From: Siphonodentalium dalli
Taxonomy: Eukaryota; Mollusca; Scaphopoda; Gadilida; Siphonodentaliidae
DNA: 64,000 bases
Assembly (NCBI GenBank): GCA_032622095.1
Contig: CP136065.1
Location: forward strand, 91,829,343 to 91,893,342
Direction: 5' to 3'
The notes beneath the pieces are model-generated. The model had not been told where the DNA came from. It saw nothing but the letters and a program-made list of their open reading frames with translations, and ran no database searches. Each line of letters begins with the position of its first letter. Position 1 is the stretch's first letter. Positions 34,381-46,939 of this stretch are shown here, piece by piece. The position numbers and the translations under genes are program-made.

Positions 34381-35152
34381 ATGAAAATCTGGTAAATTCT
34401 ACTAAATAATCTGTTGTTGGCAGGGTAAGGGTCTCTCGTTGTGTCTGCACCGGAACTGAGAGAACGCTGATCAAGTACACCCACACAAAATAAACAAACA
34501 AAGCACATGGCTGAAAAATATGCCAACAAAACCAGTGACAAAACCTTTAAAAACCCAAATATTTATGGTTATAAAGGTAAAATACCCACTTTAACAGGAT
34601 AGTTGTGTCCCTTATTAGCAATAGGTTAAAATATGTGCATGTGTAAAGTAAAAACACCATCAATTTGATTAAATAAACATAGTTCCAGTCACTGGTGAGC
34701 AATGAGGAGCTCCCCTTAAATCATTCTAGGCGAGTGGCGAGTAGCTCTCCCACAAAATATTGAGGCGAGTAGTATCTCAGCAGGAGATGCCGAAGGCATC
34801 TCCCGAAGGCCCGAGGGGGGAGAGTACGGGAGGGGGTCAGAGGGCTTCCCCCGGAAAATTTTGAAAATTAGATGCTCTGAGATTGAATCTCGAGCCTTTT
34901 AATGCTCCAATCAGTGAACAACACGTTACTCAGTATTGCGCAAATCACCAGTTCGTAAACATGGTGTAACAAAATGGTCGAAACACTTAACAAATTGGCA
35001 GTGTAGAGTGCTATACATGGCATGTCCGTCCATATAGATCGGACGGGGTGTTGGTATTTGTCCATCTTTATATAAAATCGGAATCAGTTCGATTTTGAAT
35101 TAATTCCTCGATCTATTTTAGTAAATAGCGCATATAACAAAAAGAGAACCTT

Positions 35153-35279
35153 CGTGTTTTTGAGTGAATACCGGAATTACCCCATTCAGGGTCACAGTGA
35201 GATACTGGAATGTTCGTGATGATTCCAGTATCTCACTGTGACCACCCATGGGATACTTCCGGTATTCACTCAAAACACG
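35153..35279. mobile_element. Foldback hairpin, ~58-bp arms
   Basis: Arms 35153-35211 and 35222-35279 share GAGTGAATACCGGAA and GTCACAGTGAGATACTGGAAT. There are several mismatches mid-arm and a 10-nt loop. Confidence 0.88.
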
Positions 35280-35846
35280 CAGGTATCCTCTATGTATAAT
35301 AAGTTTTAAAAGCCATGATAAACTATGAGAAAAGATGAGAATGGATTTTTTTTCATTGCAATTTTTTTCCTCGACCAAAACCGGACCCACCCCATGGTTT
35401 CAACTGTTAAAGGGAGAAATTGTGGACAAAAAATTAAAATATAGAGCCGCCCTCACTTGTATAAGGCTAAAAACATGCACTACTATATGAATCTGATTGT
35501 TTCAATTCATTTTGAAGCTGTAATTTGCCTTAGAAATGATTTTGGAAAAAAATTGCATGAGGACACCCATCCACCCACCCGGTATCCTGTAATTTTTTTC
35601 CGACTCCCCCCCCCCCCTTGCTATAGTGTTATATCTCGGCATGGTGGCTCTTGTCTCGGGGGTCGAAATATGTCGATAAATACATTTATATACGAACTGT
35701 ATATATCCAGTACGGTTGAAGGGTACACAGGGTTCGCTATCGACACTGGCACATCAACTGTGTTACTGAAAGTCTGGCCCCTATCATAAATTTGTTTCCA
35801 GTTCATTCTAATTTTCATTGTAACGTTTACGATTATTTTAGCAGAA

Positions 35847-36248
35847 ATGGCGACAGACGCGCATAAACTAAACAACGTCATTTCGAACGAGATTTCAAAA
35901 CCTGTGTACCCCTTTAGCACATTTTCAAAACCCGTGTATACCCCTTCAGCACATTTTCAAAACCTGTGTACCCTTTCGGCATATTTTCAAAACCTGTGTA
36001 CCCCTTCGGCATATTTTCAAAACATGTACACCCCTTCAGCACATTTTCAAAACATGGTTACTCCTTTAGCACATTTTCAAAACATGCATGTGTACCCTTT
36101 CAGCACATTTTCAAAACATGTGTACCCTTCGTCATGTTTAAGTGAGAATGACCCCTTCAGTCCCATTAAAGATACGGGCGGCGTTGGCGGTGGGTATGCT
36201 GTTAAAATATTCAGCTCCGTCAAAAACCGCCATAAACAGAAAGAATAG
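35847..36248 (+). CDS. Hypothetical 133-residue frame made largely of a 30-bp minisatellite
   Basis: ATGG start in good context, 6 bp after a possible acceptor (TTATTTTAG). Residues ~17-95 are about eight copies of a ~10-residue unit such as TPSAHFQNMY, encoded by a 30-bp DNA repeat (ACATTTTCAAAACCTGTGTA...). A basic C-terminus (KNRHKQKE) ends at a TAG. Because 30 is divisible by three, the repeat itself keeps a frame open, so coding is not established. It is not recognised. A minus-strand frame over part of the block is equally open. Confidence 0.2.
   Translation: MATDAHKLNNVISNEISKPVYPFSTFSKPVYTPSAHFQNLCTLSAYFQNLCTPSAYFQNMYTPSAHFQNMVTPLAHFQNMHVYPFSTFSKHVYPSSCLSENDPFSPIKDTGGVGGGYAVKIFSSVKNRHKQKE
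35890..36130. repeat. 30-bp minisatellite, about eight copies
   Basis: Unit ACATTTTCAAAACCTGTGTA followed by CCCCTTCAGC, with C/T and A/G variants. Confidence 0.9.
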
Positions 36249-36354
36249 TAAAATATAGACATACCTTGTTCTTATACCAATCAGAAATATGACATAAACA
36301 GTATGTTATTGTCAAATGTCAATAAACGTTACATATTCTGGCTTTTGTTTAGAT

Positions 36355-36775
36355 CCGGATATGGTAAACATAAAGAGTGTTATTTGTTACTGTTTCCCTG
36401 ATCTGGAAATAATAAAGAGCGTTTATTTAATTTGTGTGTGATTAACCAATATAATTACGCTGTGTTATGTAAACAGAAGCAAAACTTCTTTAACATGAGA
36501 AGGTTCTTATTTACGTACACCATCGTACGTCTTGGCGACAATATACTATTTACGCGCTGATTATGTTTGGCTTATGAACAAAACTATATATATTTTAATA
36601 TTTGAACAAATATGAATATTTCTGCAACGAACTCCACCCGTGCCTTTAAATCATCTTCGAGATATTCGAGTCATCATGGAATTTAGAAAAATAGTTCTTC
36701 AGTGTGGAACAATAAAGAACGTTTCTGATTAGTATATTCCTGATATGGTAAACAAAGAGCGTTTGCCTCCCTCCT
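36355..36775. repeat. Cluster of the dispersed word AATAAAGAGCGTTT
   Basis: Variants at about 36369, 36411, 36712 and 36751, often preceded by GATATGGTAAA. The same word occurs near 8335, 8377, 14850, 14893, 44570 and 50739. Confidence 0.6.
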
Positions 36776-37282
36776 GCGTGTACCGTTCGAACAAAATTAA
36801 AACAGTCACATAATGTATCGACCTATCTTATCCCTCTTTCCAAATATCGTAGACATAATTTGAACGTTCAAATGAGCCATGCCAATTTAACAGTTTATGC
36901 AGTTTACCGACCGCAGTGAACTTCCACTTGAATCAGGAAAACAGATTGAGTTATTTCTGGGAGAGTTAAATTGGCCTCGAGAGTAAAACAGATAATATTT
37001 AGAATCGGATGACAAGCCATCCCAAGCAACAAGAGTACCCATAATCTCACATGATAACTCAATCAAGAATCCCGAGATTCGTACCTACCGCAAACCGATG
37101 CTATCGGAACGATTTCGCCTAACGAAGCAGTATATCGAGATCTCATCGCTGCCCGTCAGCTGACTCGTAGGTTTCAGATGTAGGATACTCCTAAGGGGTT
37201 TTAATTTATAATTATCACAAAAAAGTTTGAGATATTTTGTTTTTAAAAATGTGCAAATGTTACTTCGCTATCAACGCCAGCA

Positions 37283-37696
37283 TTAAAGATGCATTATCAG
37301 ATTTAACGCTCCTAAATTAATATTTCTTTTGGCTTCGGGGGTAAAAAATATCTGATTCGAGTCGAGGAACCCACCCATCAAAGCTCAGAGTGATCAGATA
37401 TCGATTTTTGACTATTCGAGATGTGCAAAACTACGGATGAGGATGGATAACTCTAAAACCAAGTGGTAATACTGCCAAATTTCGTGATACTTCAGTGATA
37501 ATACGGCCATATTTGGTGAACAAACTGTTGATAAATAACAAGTTTTGGCAAATTTTATACCAAAGTTGACAGTGGTTTGCATTATTTTGTTGCAATAAAT
37601 CGATTCTGATAACTAAAGCGTATTTTGAATAAGTGTTGTTGTTGCTGTTGCATATTGATGATATGGGGACCGTCTGATCGGATTAAGTACCTTTAA
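37283..37696 (+). mobile_element. TTAA-flanked MITE, copy 2
   Basis: Right end AGGTACTTAATCCGATC (reverse complement) is followed by TTAA at 37693-37696. The left end is TTAAAGATGCATTATCAGATT, a variant shared with copy 3. The interior is homologous to copy 1. Confidence 0.8.
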
Positions 37697-37818
37697 CGGA
37701 ACTCAAGGCCTTCGAATTGGGTTCATGCAAAAATAACATAAAGATATGAAAAACTAATACCACCAACAAGTATAATACCTGAAAAAATATATAGTTTACT
37801 TTGTTCTTATTTTAATTT

Positions 37819-38276
37819 TTAAAGGTACTCAATCCGATTCGATAGTCCCCATATATCATCATATTTCAACAACAACAACAACGCTTTTTAAATGCCGCTC
37901 CAGTTATCAGAATCGATTAATTGCCCAAAAATAATGCTAACCACAGTAAACTATAGTATCAAAATTCCCAAAACCTGTTATTTATCAACATTTTGTTCAA
38001 CGAAATTTTGCCGGTTTGTCAAATATCTGACTCAAAAAAGCCACTTGATTTTAGAGTTATCCATCTTCATTCGCAATTTGGTCCGAAAAATGTCTTCTCG
38101 TCGACGTTTCCTGAACTAAAAATTATTGGTGATAAAAAAAAATAGATTTCAAAAATCGATATCAGATCACTCTGAGCTTTGACGTGTGGGTTCCTCGACT
38201 CGAATCAAATATTTGTTACCCCCGAAGCCAATGAAATAGTAATTTGCGAGCGTTTATATGGATTATGCATCTTTAA
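37819..38276 (-). mobile_element. TTAA-flanked MITE, copy 3 (inverted)
   Basis: Core 37823-38272, opposite orientation to copies 1 and 2; TTAA at 37819-37822 and 38273-38276. It lies only ~125 bp from copy 2, so the pair forms a large inverted repeat. Confidence 0.85.
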
Positions 38277-39007
38277 TAACTCTCTAATAATGCAACTCAC
38301 GACTTCACAAGATGTACGCTCTTCAAAATGTGTTTTCACTGTGGCCCGCACGTAAAACGGAATAACGGATATAGCTCCACTATGGGCTTCTGAAATCATA
38401 TTCAGATTAAAATATTTGATCTTACTACACGATTATCTTTTTTTATAGGAATAATTATTACTGGATTGGGGTGATTTTCTATCTGGGAATCTGTGAGGAG
38501 AATGACAAATCCACATGCCAAAACCAACTGCCTATTAGAATAAGAAGAGTTGGCAAGTCTCGCGGTATGACACCCCACAAACCCCTCCCCCAGCCCCGTA
38601 GGCGCCCCTCGTATATTCTCACCTGATATACGTCGTCGTACCAAACAAGAAGATATTAGAGACCTTTCGCAAAACTCACGTTTACGATTACGGATACGGA
38701 TAGGGTACTACGTCACCAACCTTTGTGTACTTTCTAATCGTTCTCGTATTTTACTATCCGTAATAACGTTTACGATTTCATGGTTTCTAATAAGCTCAAA
38801 TAACACCTGAAATTTATTTTCTGCAATATATCACTTTGCTCCGTTCGAGACTGTATATGTATATTATGTAAACCATACAGCTGTATTGAGCTACGACCTC
38901 AATATGCTGTTTAGATTGTCAATCACTGTACTCGTCGTCGTGAATCACGAGCTTCCCGCGAAATAAGATCGCTATTCACAACGGATAGCCATCGCTGGCT
39001 GCGACAC

Positions 39008-39168
39008 ATAAGGATTAACTGTCATGTGGACTGTTTTTATGGAGATGTAACGGTGAGGTAAGTGGAGATAACTTGTGTAAAACCCGAAGGGTTTTACATA
39101 CAAGTTATGTCCACTTACCTCACCGTTACATCTCCATAAAAATAGTCCACATGACAGTTAATCCTTAT
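39008..39168. mobile_element. Near-perfect ~79-bp hairpin
   Basis: Arms pair along ATAAGGATTAACTGTCATGT, ATGGAGATGTAACGGTGAGG and AAAACCC/GGGTTTT, with a 3-nt apex at about 39086-39088 and few mismatches. Confidence 0.92.
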
Positions 39169-40109
39169 ATTTATATACATTTAGCGAAAAAGCCACTTTT
39201 GTAAATATATTTAAATCGAAAAATGTATCGTGACAAGATCAGCCCAAAATACCCAATAGCACCCTTGGCAAAAGTTAATAGGAACAATTTCTATTCATGT
39301 TGAAACCCGATGATGTATTAAGTCAATCCTGCGCGAGTCCAAATGCGCCCAAAACATTACGCGTTCGTCTTTCCAAACCTAATGACGTATCGATGGTGTT
39401 ATTAGCTTGGTGTTATGAGGCGTTACGCATTCACCGAGAAATAACTGCAACTAGCCACGTGGGCGCCGACCAATCAGAATGCTGGATTTAGTGATGACAA
39501 CACTTAGTGTGTAAATATAAAACGTTACAGTGAGAGGAGTGCACTATGAAACCAGTCGCCAAAATTACAGTATATAGTGTGCGATGCATGAGGAGTTTTG
39601 AGTGATTATTTTGGCAAGATAGTACACAATATATAGTGAAATTCATAAATTATTTAATTCAACAACCCATGGTGGTGTCCTAACGTGTGCAGTTATAGAA
39701 TGCCTCAGGAGAGCCTAAATAATGGCATAACTCTATTAATGAAGAGTGAACGATTTTGTGTTCTCTTCCCCTTTCCCGAATTGAATAGTTCATTCAATTT
39801 AATAATATTCAGTTTTCGGTAGAAGTTGGGTTTTATATATCTCTCTCGTAGAGTCTGTAATGCAGGGCATTTTAAAATTACATGTAATTCATAACCGAGT
39901 ACTAAGTTACATAAAGTACTCTTTCTATCTAAGTAATCTGAACCTACCCTAGATCCCGATTCAACTGGTAAGTAGTGATTTCTGTTCCTGAACCGTAACT
40001 AAAAGAATATTTGGCACACCCACCGACATCACCATATAGATCAGCAGTCTCTGTCAGGTTTGTTCTTTGCATTTATTTTTAATTTAAAAAACACGCACAA
40101 ATGCGGCAT

Positions 40110-40325
40110 TTAAAGGTACTCAATCCGATTAGATGTCCCCATATCATCAGATTCCAACAACATTTTTAAATGCCGCTTCTGTTATCAGAATCGAGTAATT
40201 GCTCAAAATTAATGCTAACCACAGTCAACTATATCATAAAATTGCCCAAAACCTGTTATTTATCAACATTTTGTTCAACGAAATTTTGCCGCTTTGTCAA
40301 ATATCTGACAAAAAAGCAACTTGAA
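40110..40325 (-). mobile_element. TTAA MITE, copy 4 (truncated)
   Basis: TTAAAGGTACTCAATCCGAT at the left, with an interior matching copy 3 (TTATCAGAATCGA, TTTATCAACATTTTG, AACGAAATTTTGCC). It breaks off at about 40325. Confidence 0.8.
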
Positions 40326-41029
40326 TCACATCGCTTCTACCGTGTCAGAAGTGATGCACATCAGCGGGCGCACCAACCTTATGTCGGATTTCCTAAACCC
40401 AAAGAGGTGAAGCCGAAATCGCATTGAAATCAAATCGCGGACTTGAAGGGGCTTGAACGATGGCGTCGTGGTTAATGTGAGGTCCAAATTCAGGAACCCC
40501 TCTTCACCATCAGCATAACGTCTATCTGGTCATCCATGCTAATAACGAACTGAATGTCCACCACATATGACCTGGCATTTATACCTGTATTGCCACAATA
40601 TATCACGATAATCCCGGGTCGTACGTTGTGACTGGTCGAATTATTGACAAAATTAACATGTCATGATTAACGCATTGTTGCATATGAGACGATAAGTGAA
40701 GTATTAAGGGACTGTTTACCAAACACAGGCTTTGGGTTGTAAAGGTGGTACGAAATAATGATCGTACGTGTTCGTCAAAACTCTTACGCGTAATCGTTTT
40801 GCGAAAGGACTTTTTGGCCATACGGATAGACTTACGACTACGAATAGCTATCCGTATTCGTAATCGTAAACGTGAGGATGCGAAAGGTCTCTAATATAGT
40901 ACCACGACGTACACATGTATAGCAAACGCGTTTAATAGGAGCGGCACATGCGAGTAGCGAGATGTGGGAGGTGGGGGGGGGGGGGTCAGCGGGACTCTTC
41001 GCAAGCTCCTGTTGTATACACCCATGTCA

Positions 41030-41140
41030 AGTGGTCCTGCTAATATGCCATGATGCTGGTGGTCGTGCTGAATTGCTATGATGCGGGTAGGGCAAACTGA
41101 TGCCGTTACGAACAAGTATATACCGTTATTTTTTCTAAAG
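41030..41140. repeat. Dispersed repeat, partner at 52735-52830
   Basis: CAAGTGGTCCTG.TAATATGC.ATGATG, GGTGGTC.TGCT and TATACCGTT recur in order in both places. Confidence 0.55.
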
Positions 41141-41459
41141 ATGTAGTTTTCATAGTGTTTTGCTTATCCGAGCGATTTGAGAAGAAACAAACAGTGTGTG
41201 TATGAAACATTCAAGAACATATATATTTTTTGAAAAACATAATAATGCCTGCGCTGGTGTTGCCAAAACGACGTAAATAACCATCTTGATTATAGTCGAT
41301 TTTCAACAACTAATACAACCAGTATTAAAAATATTTCGGATTAAACATGTTTCTGAATGTTTGATACGCATAATGGTTTTTCCTGGATATGATCAGATTA
41401 TACGCCAAAAAGACATTTAAAAATATAACGGTACTTTTTTTTAACAGCATCATACCGAG

Positions 41460-41815
41460 CCTGTGCCATAGTCAGACTCAAACTCCGTGCAGCGCCCTCT
41501 ACGTTAGCACTGCGATATAGCACTGCCACAAGGGTGGTACTTTGCGGACCGGTACATCTATTTTTACATATTGTCGGAACTATATTTAGTCACCTATTAT
41601 CTTATTGAACACCAAAAGCTTGCAATAATGGTAATTCTTTCGGTATTGATAAGAACAATATAGACTGAGCCAGATATAGACAATTTTAATCCTAAAACAT
41701 AAGAACTAAGAACATGTAAGAAATCCTTACCAAATGTCCTTATGGCAGTGATATCTCAACGGAACGATGGGAGATAACTCTGCCTAGAGTTTGAGTCAGA
41801 CTGTGGCGGCGTGCA
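41460..41815. mobile_element. Possible small element with ~30-bp inverted ends
   Basis: CCATAGTCAGACTCAAACTC at the left pairs with GAGTTTGAGTCAGACTGTGG at the right, with weaker pairing outside. The interior (~300 bp) has no frame. Confidence 0.5.
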
Positions 41816-44100
41816 TGTCAGTCATTCTCCCCGCAGATGAAATCTTCGTGTGTGGTTAGGAGCCCCATTCACTTTACACGTATTCATTCGTAATTTTATA
41901 TTATTCACAAGTGCTCTGCTTTAGATATAACCTCGTAAAATTGAACAGAGCAACTTGGTTCAAGTGGCTGATTAATCGACGCATTATGTAGTGTTTCGCG
42001 GCGCACTTCGAATATTACTGTTGTTTGTTGTCATCGGCAGTCCATTGGAGCATGCCATGCATGATGCACTAACAAAAGTTTAGTTAAAATTGTTAGGTTA
42101 TCCAAAGTCGGGTTAATGTTCGGTCAATATAGCGGATTAGCGGTGTGAATATACAACTCGAGTAATTATATGTCGTCAGTCTCATTAAAACTAGACTTAA
42201 TTTTCATTATTTTCAACTTATTGAGAGTTGACTCTGAGGCCAAAATAAATTTTAAGTGTTTCCGGTACCCGCCGGCCCCAATTTAAAACACAGCGCCCAA
42301 AATCATTTTTATTGATTTTGACCTTTTTCGCCGATATGCATTTTTTAAAGTTTTGTCAACCATCGCTAGATCTTTTTTAAAAGTTTGGACATGCAGTTTA
42401 CTGCACAGTGCTATACTATTTTCCGATAATTATTTCACAAGTGTCCGATCATTGTTACCTAGCGCATTTAAATATTTTCTGTCGGTTTATAGTTGGCAAG
42501 CAGAGGGTCCTAATGTTTGAGTGTTCAAACTGAATGGTGGGCGATTACCGCAATTGGTGAGGGGAAACACCCCGACGTTCGTACTCAGATATCATAATCT
42601 GTTTGTGCCTCACTTGCCTAAGTTTCACGGGAAAGTGGCCATTTAGAATTTATTTGTCGGTATATAGAGGATCTACAACTAGTGCCCAATTTTTAGCGGA
42701 ATTTTCAAAACGAGCCTTTGGCGAGTTCTAGACCTAATTTACTGGACGAGTTTTGTAAGTTCCACTATAAACTGGGGACGAGTTGTAGATTATATTTATT
42801 ACATGATCCAAAACCTTGACAAAACATACTTAAATCAACAATTGGGACGCGAAACTAACATCGGCTTCTATAAGGCATGCAATAACGTTTTACGTAACTA
42901 TGTTGTTTGTTTGCATAAAGAAATAGTTCCAGATAAATAAAGACTCTTTGGCGTATTTAATGGCGCACATTTAATAACATAACTTTCCAAACTCTTCATT
43001 CAATATAGTTTGTTGGAAAAATATTGGAATCCATAGCATTTTGAGACGTAATGTACGAAATGTAAACAGACGACAAACCGGAAGTCAAAGGTCACCTGGC
43101 ACGATTTCCTGTTATTAAACGAACGTTTAATGTCACAATTTATAGAATGGGTTTATTGAATGGAATAAGGGTAGGATAATGTAATAAATATATATTTATC
43201 AGCCCATTCCATTTCATGAAAATAAATTAAATAAAACAAGTCCAAGGTGTTATTTAAAAATATCTTATGCATGAAAATGGCGATAACTTATCCCCAGAGT
43301 ATGTTATACTTGTGATAGTTACGTTACGTACATGGTGTTCCCCTGACCTATTGCCTGGTTTAAAGCTGTGATAGATAAACGTGTGAGCACAATGAAAAAC
43401 TCAAACGAGTTGGGTGCACTATCATATGACTGAATTTCATCGGAGATAACATAAAAACCAGACCAGATTCCATTTATTCCCTTTAGCTGTCACATGAAGG
43501 GACATACAACATTTGGAACTTTGCTATTCTATGCTGATTTATTTGTAAATATTGCTTTCGGATCTTATTGCATGTATACGCATTATATCATTTTCAGTCT
43601 ATTTCTGATGTCTGACTTTATAACTGCTTATTATGTTCGGTTGTTAGTTAACTTTAGAAAAATAACATGAAAAAAAATAAAATAAAATGCAAAATCGCCC
43701 GCCCGCCCCAATTGTTTTTGGAACCGTCACCAGAAACACACATTCACGTTCTTTTGGCATAAGGAAACATTGTCTGAGTAATTTTAAAAGTCATTGAAAC
43801 TTTGCATGAGATTCCAGTAAAGCACCGACTAATTCCTGTTGCAGAGGCATTGCTTAAAACAGAATATAATCGTCTTACAACCGGTGTTTTCCCCTCGCCA
43901 TACTTGCACAAATGACGTGGAAGGTTGACGTAGTTTCATCTGAACATGCCCAACATCATATAAAGAATACCACGTTCATCCGCTTTACTATATTATAATT
44001 GAGTTATCACCCATACTCCAAATTGTGCACGCACCAGGACGCTGACAAAACACCGACATTGAACTGTGATATGCAAGCTTCTGTACCTCTTGCTGTAAAG
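41816..44100. other. No gene recognised
   Basis: AT-rich. No convincing frame, splice pattern or tandem structure. Confidence 0.5.
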
Positions 44101-44111
44101 CAGTGCTCTTC

Positions 44112-44215
44112 GGTTAAACCGTTATTTACTGAATGGATTCTCCCATTCAGTTATACAAATATACACTGGAATGGTCTATTATTTTTTCTGGGGTTCGATG
44201 TTCAGGAAATATGAG
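44112..44215 (+). repeat. Dispersed repeat, partner at 29868-29965
   Basis: Inverted relative to the partner; shares TTATTTACTGAATGGATT, CATTCAGTTATA and CACTGGAATGGT. Confidence 0.65.
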
Positions 44216-45347
44216 GATACGACAGACAAATAGATAATACAAGTTCTGAACTATTCCTATTCATTAGCGGAATTATTCAGACAATATATCCAACAAACGA
44301 CCTTTGGCAGTTGAACTTATTAATTTGACATTTCACAAGTGAACTACTCGCCAATAACTACTCAGTACATAAAGGGGTTAAAGCTACTAATAATTTTCAC
44401 TAATGTTTGCTTGTATCTCATTGCTAGGGTAAAACTTAGCGATGAAAATACGACATACATTTTACATATAGATCCACTGACGATAATTAAGCGTCTGTGA
44501 AGACTTATTGGAAAAATAGCATGTAATAATAATGAGCGCTCGTTGATATAAACATACTGTTATAGCAATAATAAAGAGCGTTTTTGCCAAATTTGCCAAA
44601 ATGGTGAAAACTTCTAAATATTTTTGTCACTTACGTACTTCAATAAAGCAGCATTAAGTATAAGTATTTCGCGTAGTTAACGAAATATTCTTTGATCCGT
44701 ATAATGTGACAAAATTCAATTCTATACATATTACGGAATCGAAAATAGGCAAATGATTGTTATTTCTAATCGATTGCTAATAAATTAAACTGCGACGGAA
44801 ATATATTATTGACCAATCTATACTCTCAGAGTAAATAATTTGTACGGTTAATTATAAAAAAAATCCTGGGAAAAAACGATAGCCTTGTGGTCCAAGTAAC
44901 TTCAAAACTTCATTCATTTGGAAACTATCCCATTGTATAATCCTACTTTAAATACCTCTGAATTGAGCAAATATACTCAAACACAACGGCAACATATCCT
45001 CGTAGAAATAAGTTTATATTGGACCTAAATATTCACATAGGTTCATATTTGACTTATTTGATTTTTTATTGGGGATTTGGGTGTGGACTCTGGATGATTT
45101 GGGAGGGTAGTATTCCCTCCCCTACAACTCACTTGGGAAATTGTGATGGGTGTCATGAAATGGTGAGACATTTTACATGAGATTGTGAAATGGTGAAAAA
45201 ATGAATGATCTGGTCATATATTTTTTTTCTTGTTTTTTTTTTTTTTAGGTCTTTCAGTTGATGATGATGTTGTTGGTTGTGGTGGTGGCAAGCTGGTAGC
45301 TGCGAGTTGAGTGTTGGTTTCTCTATTTTTCCCAGCTATGACATCCT

Positions 45348-46040
45348 TCTATTCCTGGATGACTCCCTCGGCTCTAGAAATACTGGCCGCAACACTGGCC
45401 GCAAGCGCCCGCTCCGCCGATAACACGAAGTTGGCTGAGCCACGGCTGTTGTTGGTGGAGATGGAAGATACCGGGCTGTGATGGTATTCCGGTGTCTTAT
45501 GTGGTAACGCGTACGTGTCCATCTCAACCACGAAGTCGGTGAGCGTCCCTGTCTCCGCTGGCCTCGATGACGACAGTGGTGATGTGAGTCTCCCCTGGTC
45601 CTCTGACTCTGATCTCCGGACAGGAGGGGCCATCTGGGTGTCTCTCAGATAGCACCTGTCTGCCGACAGCTTCGGTGGACGAGGGCTGCTGATCTTCAAT
45701 CGTCGCAGCCGAGTGGGAAGGGACAGCTGACCGATCAACAGCTGCCTTCTCCTTTCTCCACTCGGCCCTTCGAAGTGCGTCCCTGCGTCGTCGTGAAGGT
45801 GTCTTTGTCTACTTCTTCCACTTCCCTGCTCCGGTGGTGGCATCCCTGAGCAGAACAGTGGGCCCCTGGTGATTTCCAGCTGCTACGGTCCTGTATTCCA
45901 CAGACAGATACACGAAGCCCCCCCCCCAGACTGATGTAAAGTTCACTGAGGGTATCCACAACTTGCACTATCTGTCCAAGGCTGAAAATCAAGCAGAGGG
46001 GACTAACTCCATAATCCTCTGCCAGGTCCAAAATCATTCA
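45348..46040 (-). pseudogene. Second locus of the unidentified ORF1-like protein
   Basis: Minus-strand frames at 45735-46037 and 45349-45843 together follow the same order as the 6.4-7.6 kb fragments: an N-terminal VYLSVEYRT-like segment, a basic Arg/Lys-rich stretch, SERHPDG/SSRPAETG, TPEYHHSPVSS, and an Ala/Glu-rich helix-forming end. Several frameshifts. Here N- and C-terminal parts are contiguous, which shows the order at 6.4-7.6 kb is rearranged. No NLS like PKKKRK is visible at this C-terminus. Confidence 0.5.
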
Positions 46041-46939
46041 CGCCGAGTCACCCGGGCGGCTAAGTCCCGAAGGACGACCGCACAACTCACAGGCAACCCG
46101 GAACCAGTCAGCGGGAACACAACAAGAGACAATTCAAGCAATGTGACTTGTCCGCTCGACCGCCAGCTGGCGAAATATGGAAAATCTTAAATCTGAATTT
46201 GTTGTTTGGAGGGATTATCGAAATGGCCGATATCTTAAATACGCCCACGGTGAACTTATGTCTGTTATTGTGTTGGATGGCACTGGCCACAGTGAAAACA
46301 CACTATAATGAGCGGACATATGGCGGGCTTATTGTATATTGAAATAGTCGCATATAGGGCCGTTTTCATAATTAGCATTTAGATCCATATAGGGCTTATT
46401 TCATAACTAAATAATGCCCATATCAGCTTATTTCAGTCACATGAAATAAGATCATTGTGAGCTTATTTGCGCGAAAATAGGCTGCCAATGGATATCTGCC
46501 AAGCACGGAGAGTTTTAAAGTAGCAAATTTTGCTGTTGTTGTTATTTGTGACGTGCACCTTCATGAAATATATGATGTGTGCGTCAGTTGCTGATTTGAA
46601 TGCACTTCCTAAGTCGTGCATTCTCAGAGTTTCCCATGGCATGACATCGTGTTCGTTCTGTAATCCTTGGTATGTTTACGAACATAAGCGACATGAGCAA
46701 CCACTTGTTTGAAGCACGAAATAATTCGATAATTTGTTTTTTCTTGACGCAAACTTTGCTCCGAGTTATTTGGATTCATTGAGTAGAAAGCCTGGAGGTT
46801 AAGCGATCTTAACTTAATTTTACTAAGCACTAGCGGCAGAATACACGAAGCGAGCACATTAGCCGCGGCTGTAATAGATTGCCTATTAAACACGAGTGGT
46901 TTCTAGTGGTGTGTATATTACGAGAAGGGACCACCAACT

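Larger units (their letters stand above)
38657..40893. mobile_element. ~2.2-kb element with 44-bp terminal inverted repeats and TA flanks
   Basis: Left arm from 38659 and right arm 40848-40891 both read GAGACCTTTCGC...CTCACGTTTACGATTACG...ATACGGATAG inward, flanked by TA. Extra subterminal copies of CGTAATCGTTTTGCGAAAGG and TATCCGTAAT occur. No transposase is visible, so it is non-autonomous. A hairpin (39008-39168) and a truncated TTAA MITE (40110-40325) lie inside. Confidence 0.7.

Noticed and set aside
45963-46190. Plus-strand 75-codon frame
   Set aside because: Overlaps the minus-strand ORF1-like remnant, which has a homologous partner at 6.4-7.6 kb; the plus frame has none.
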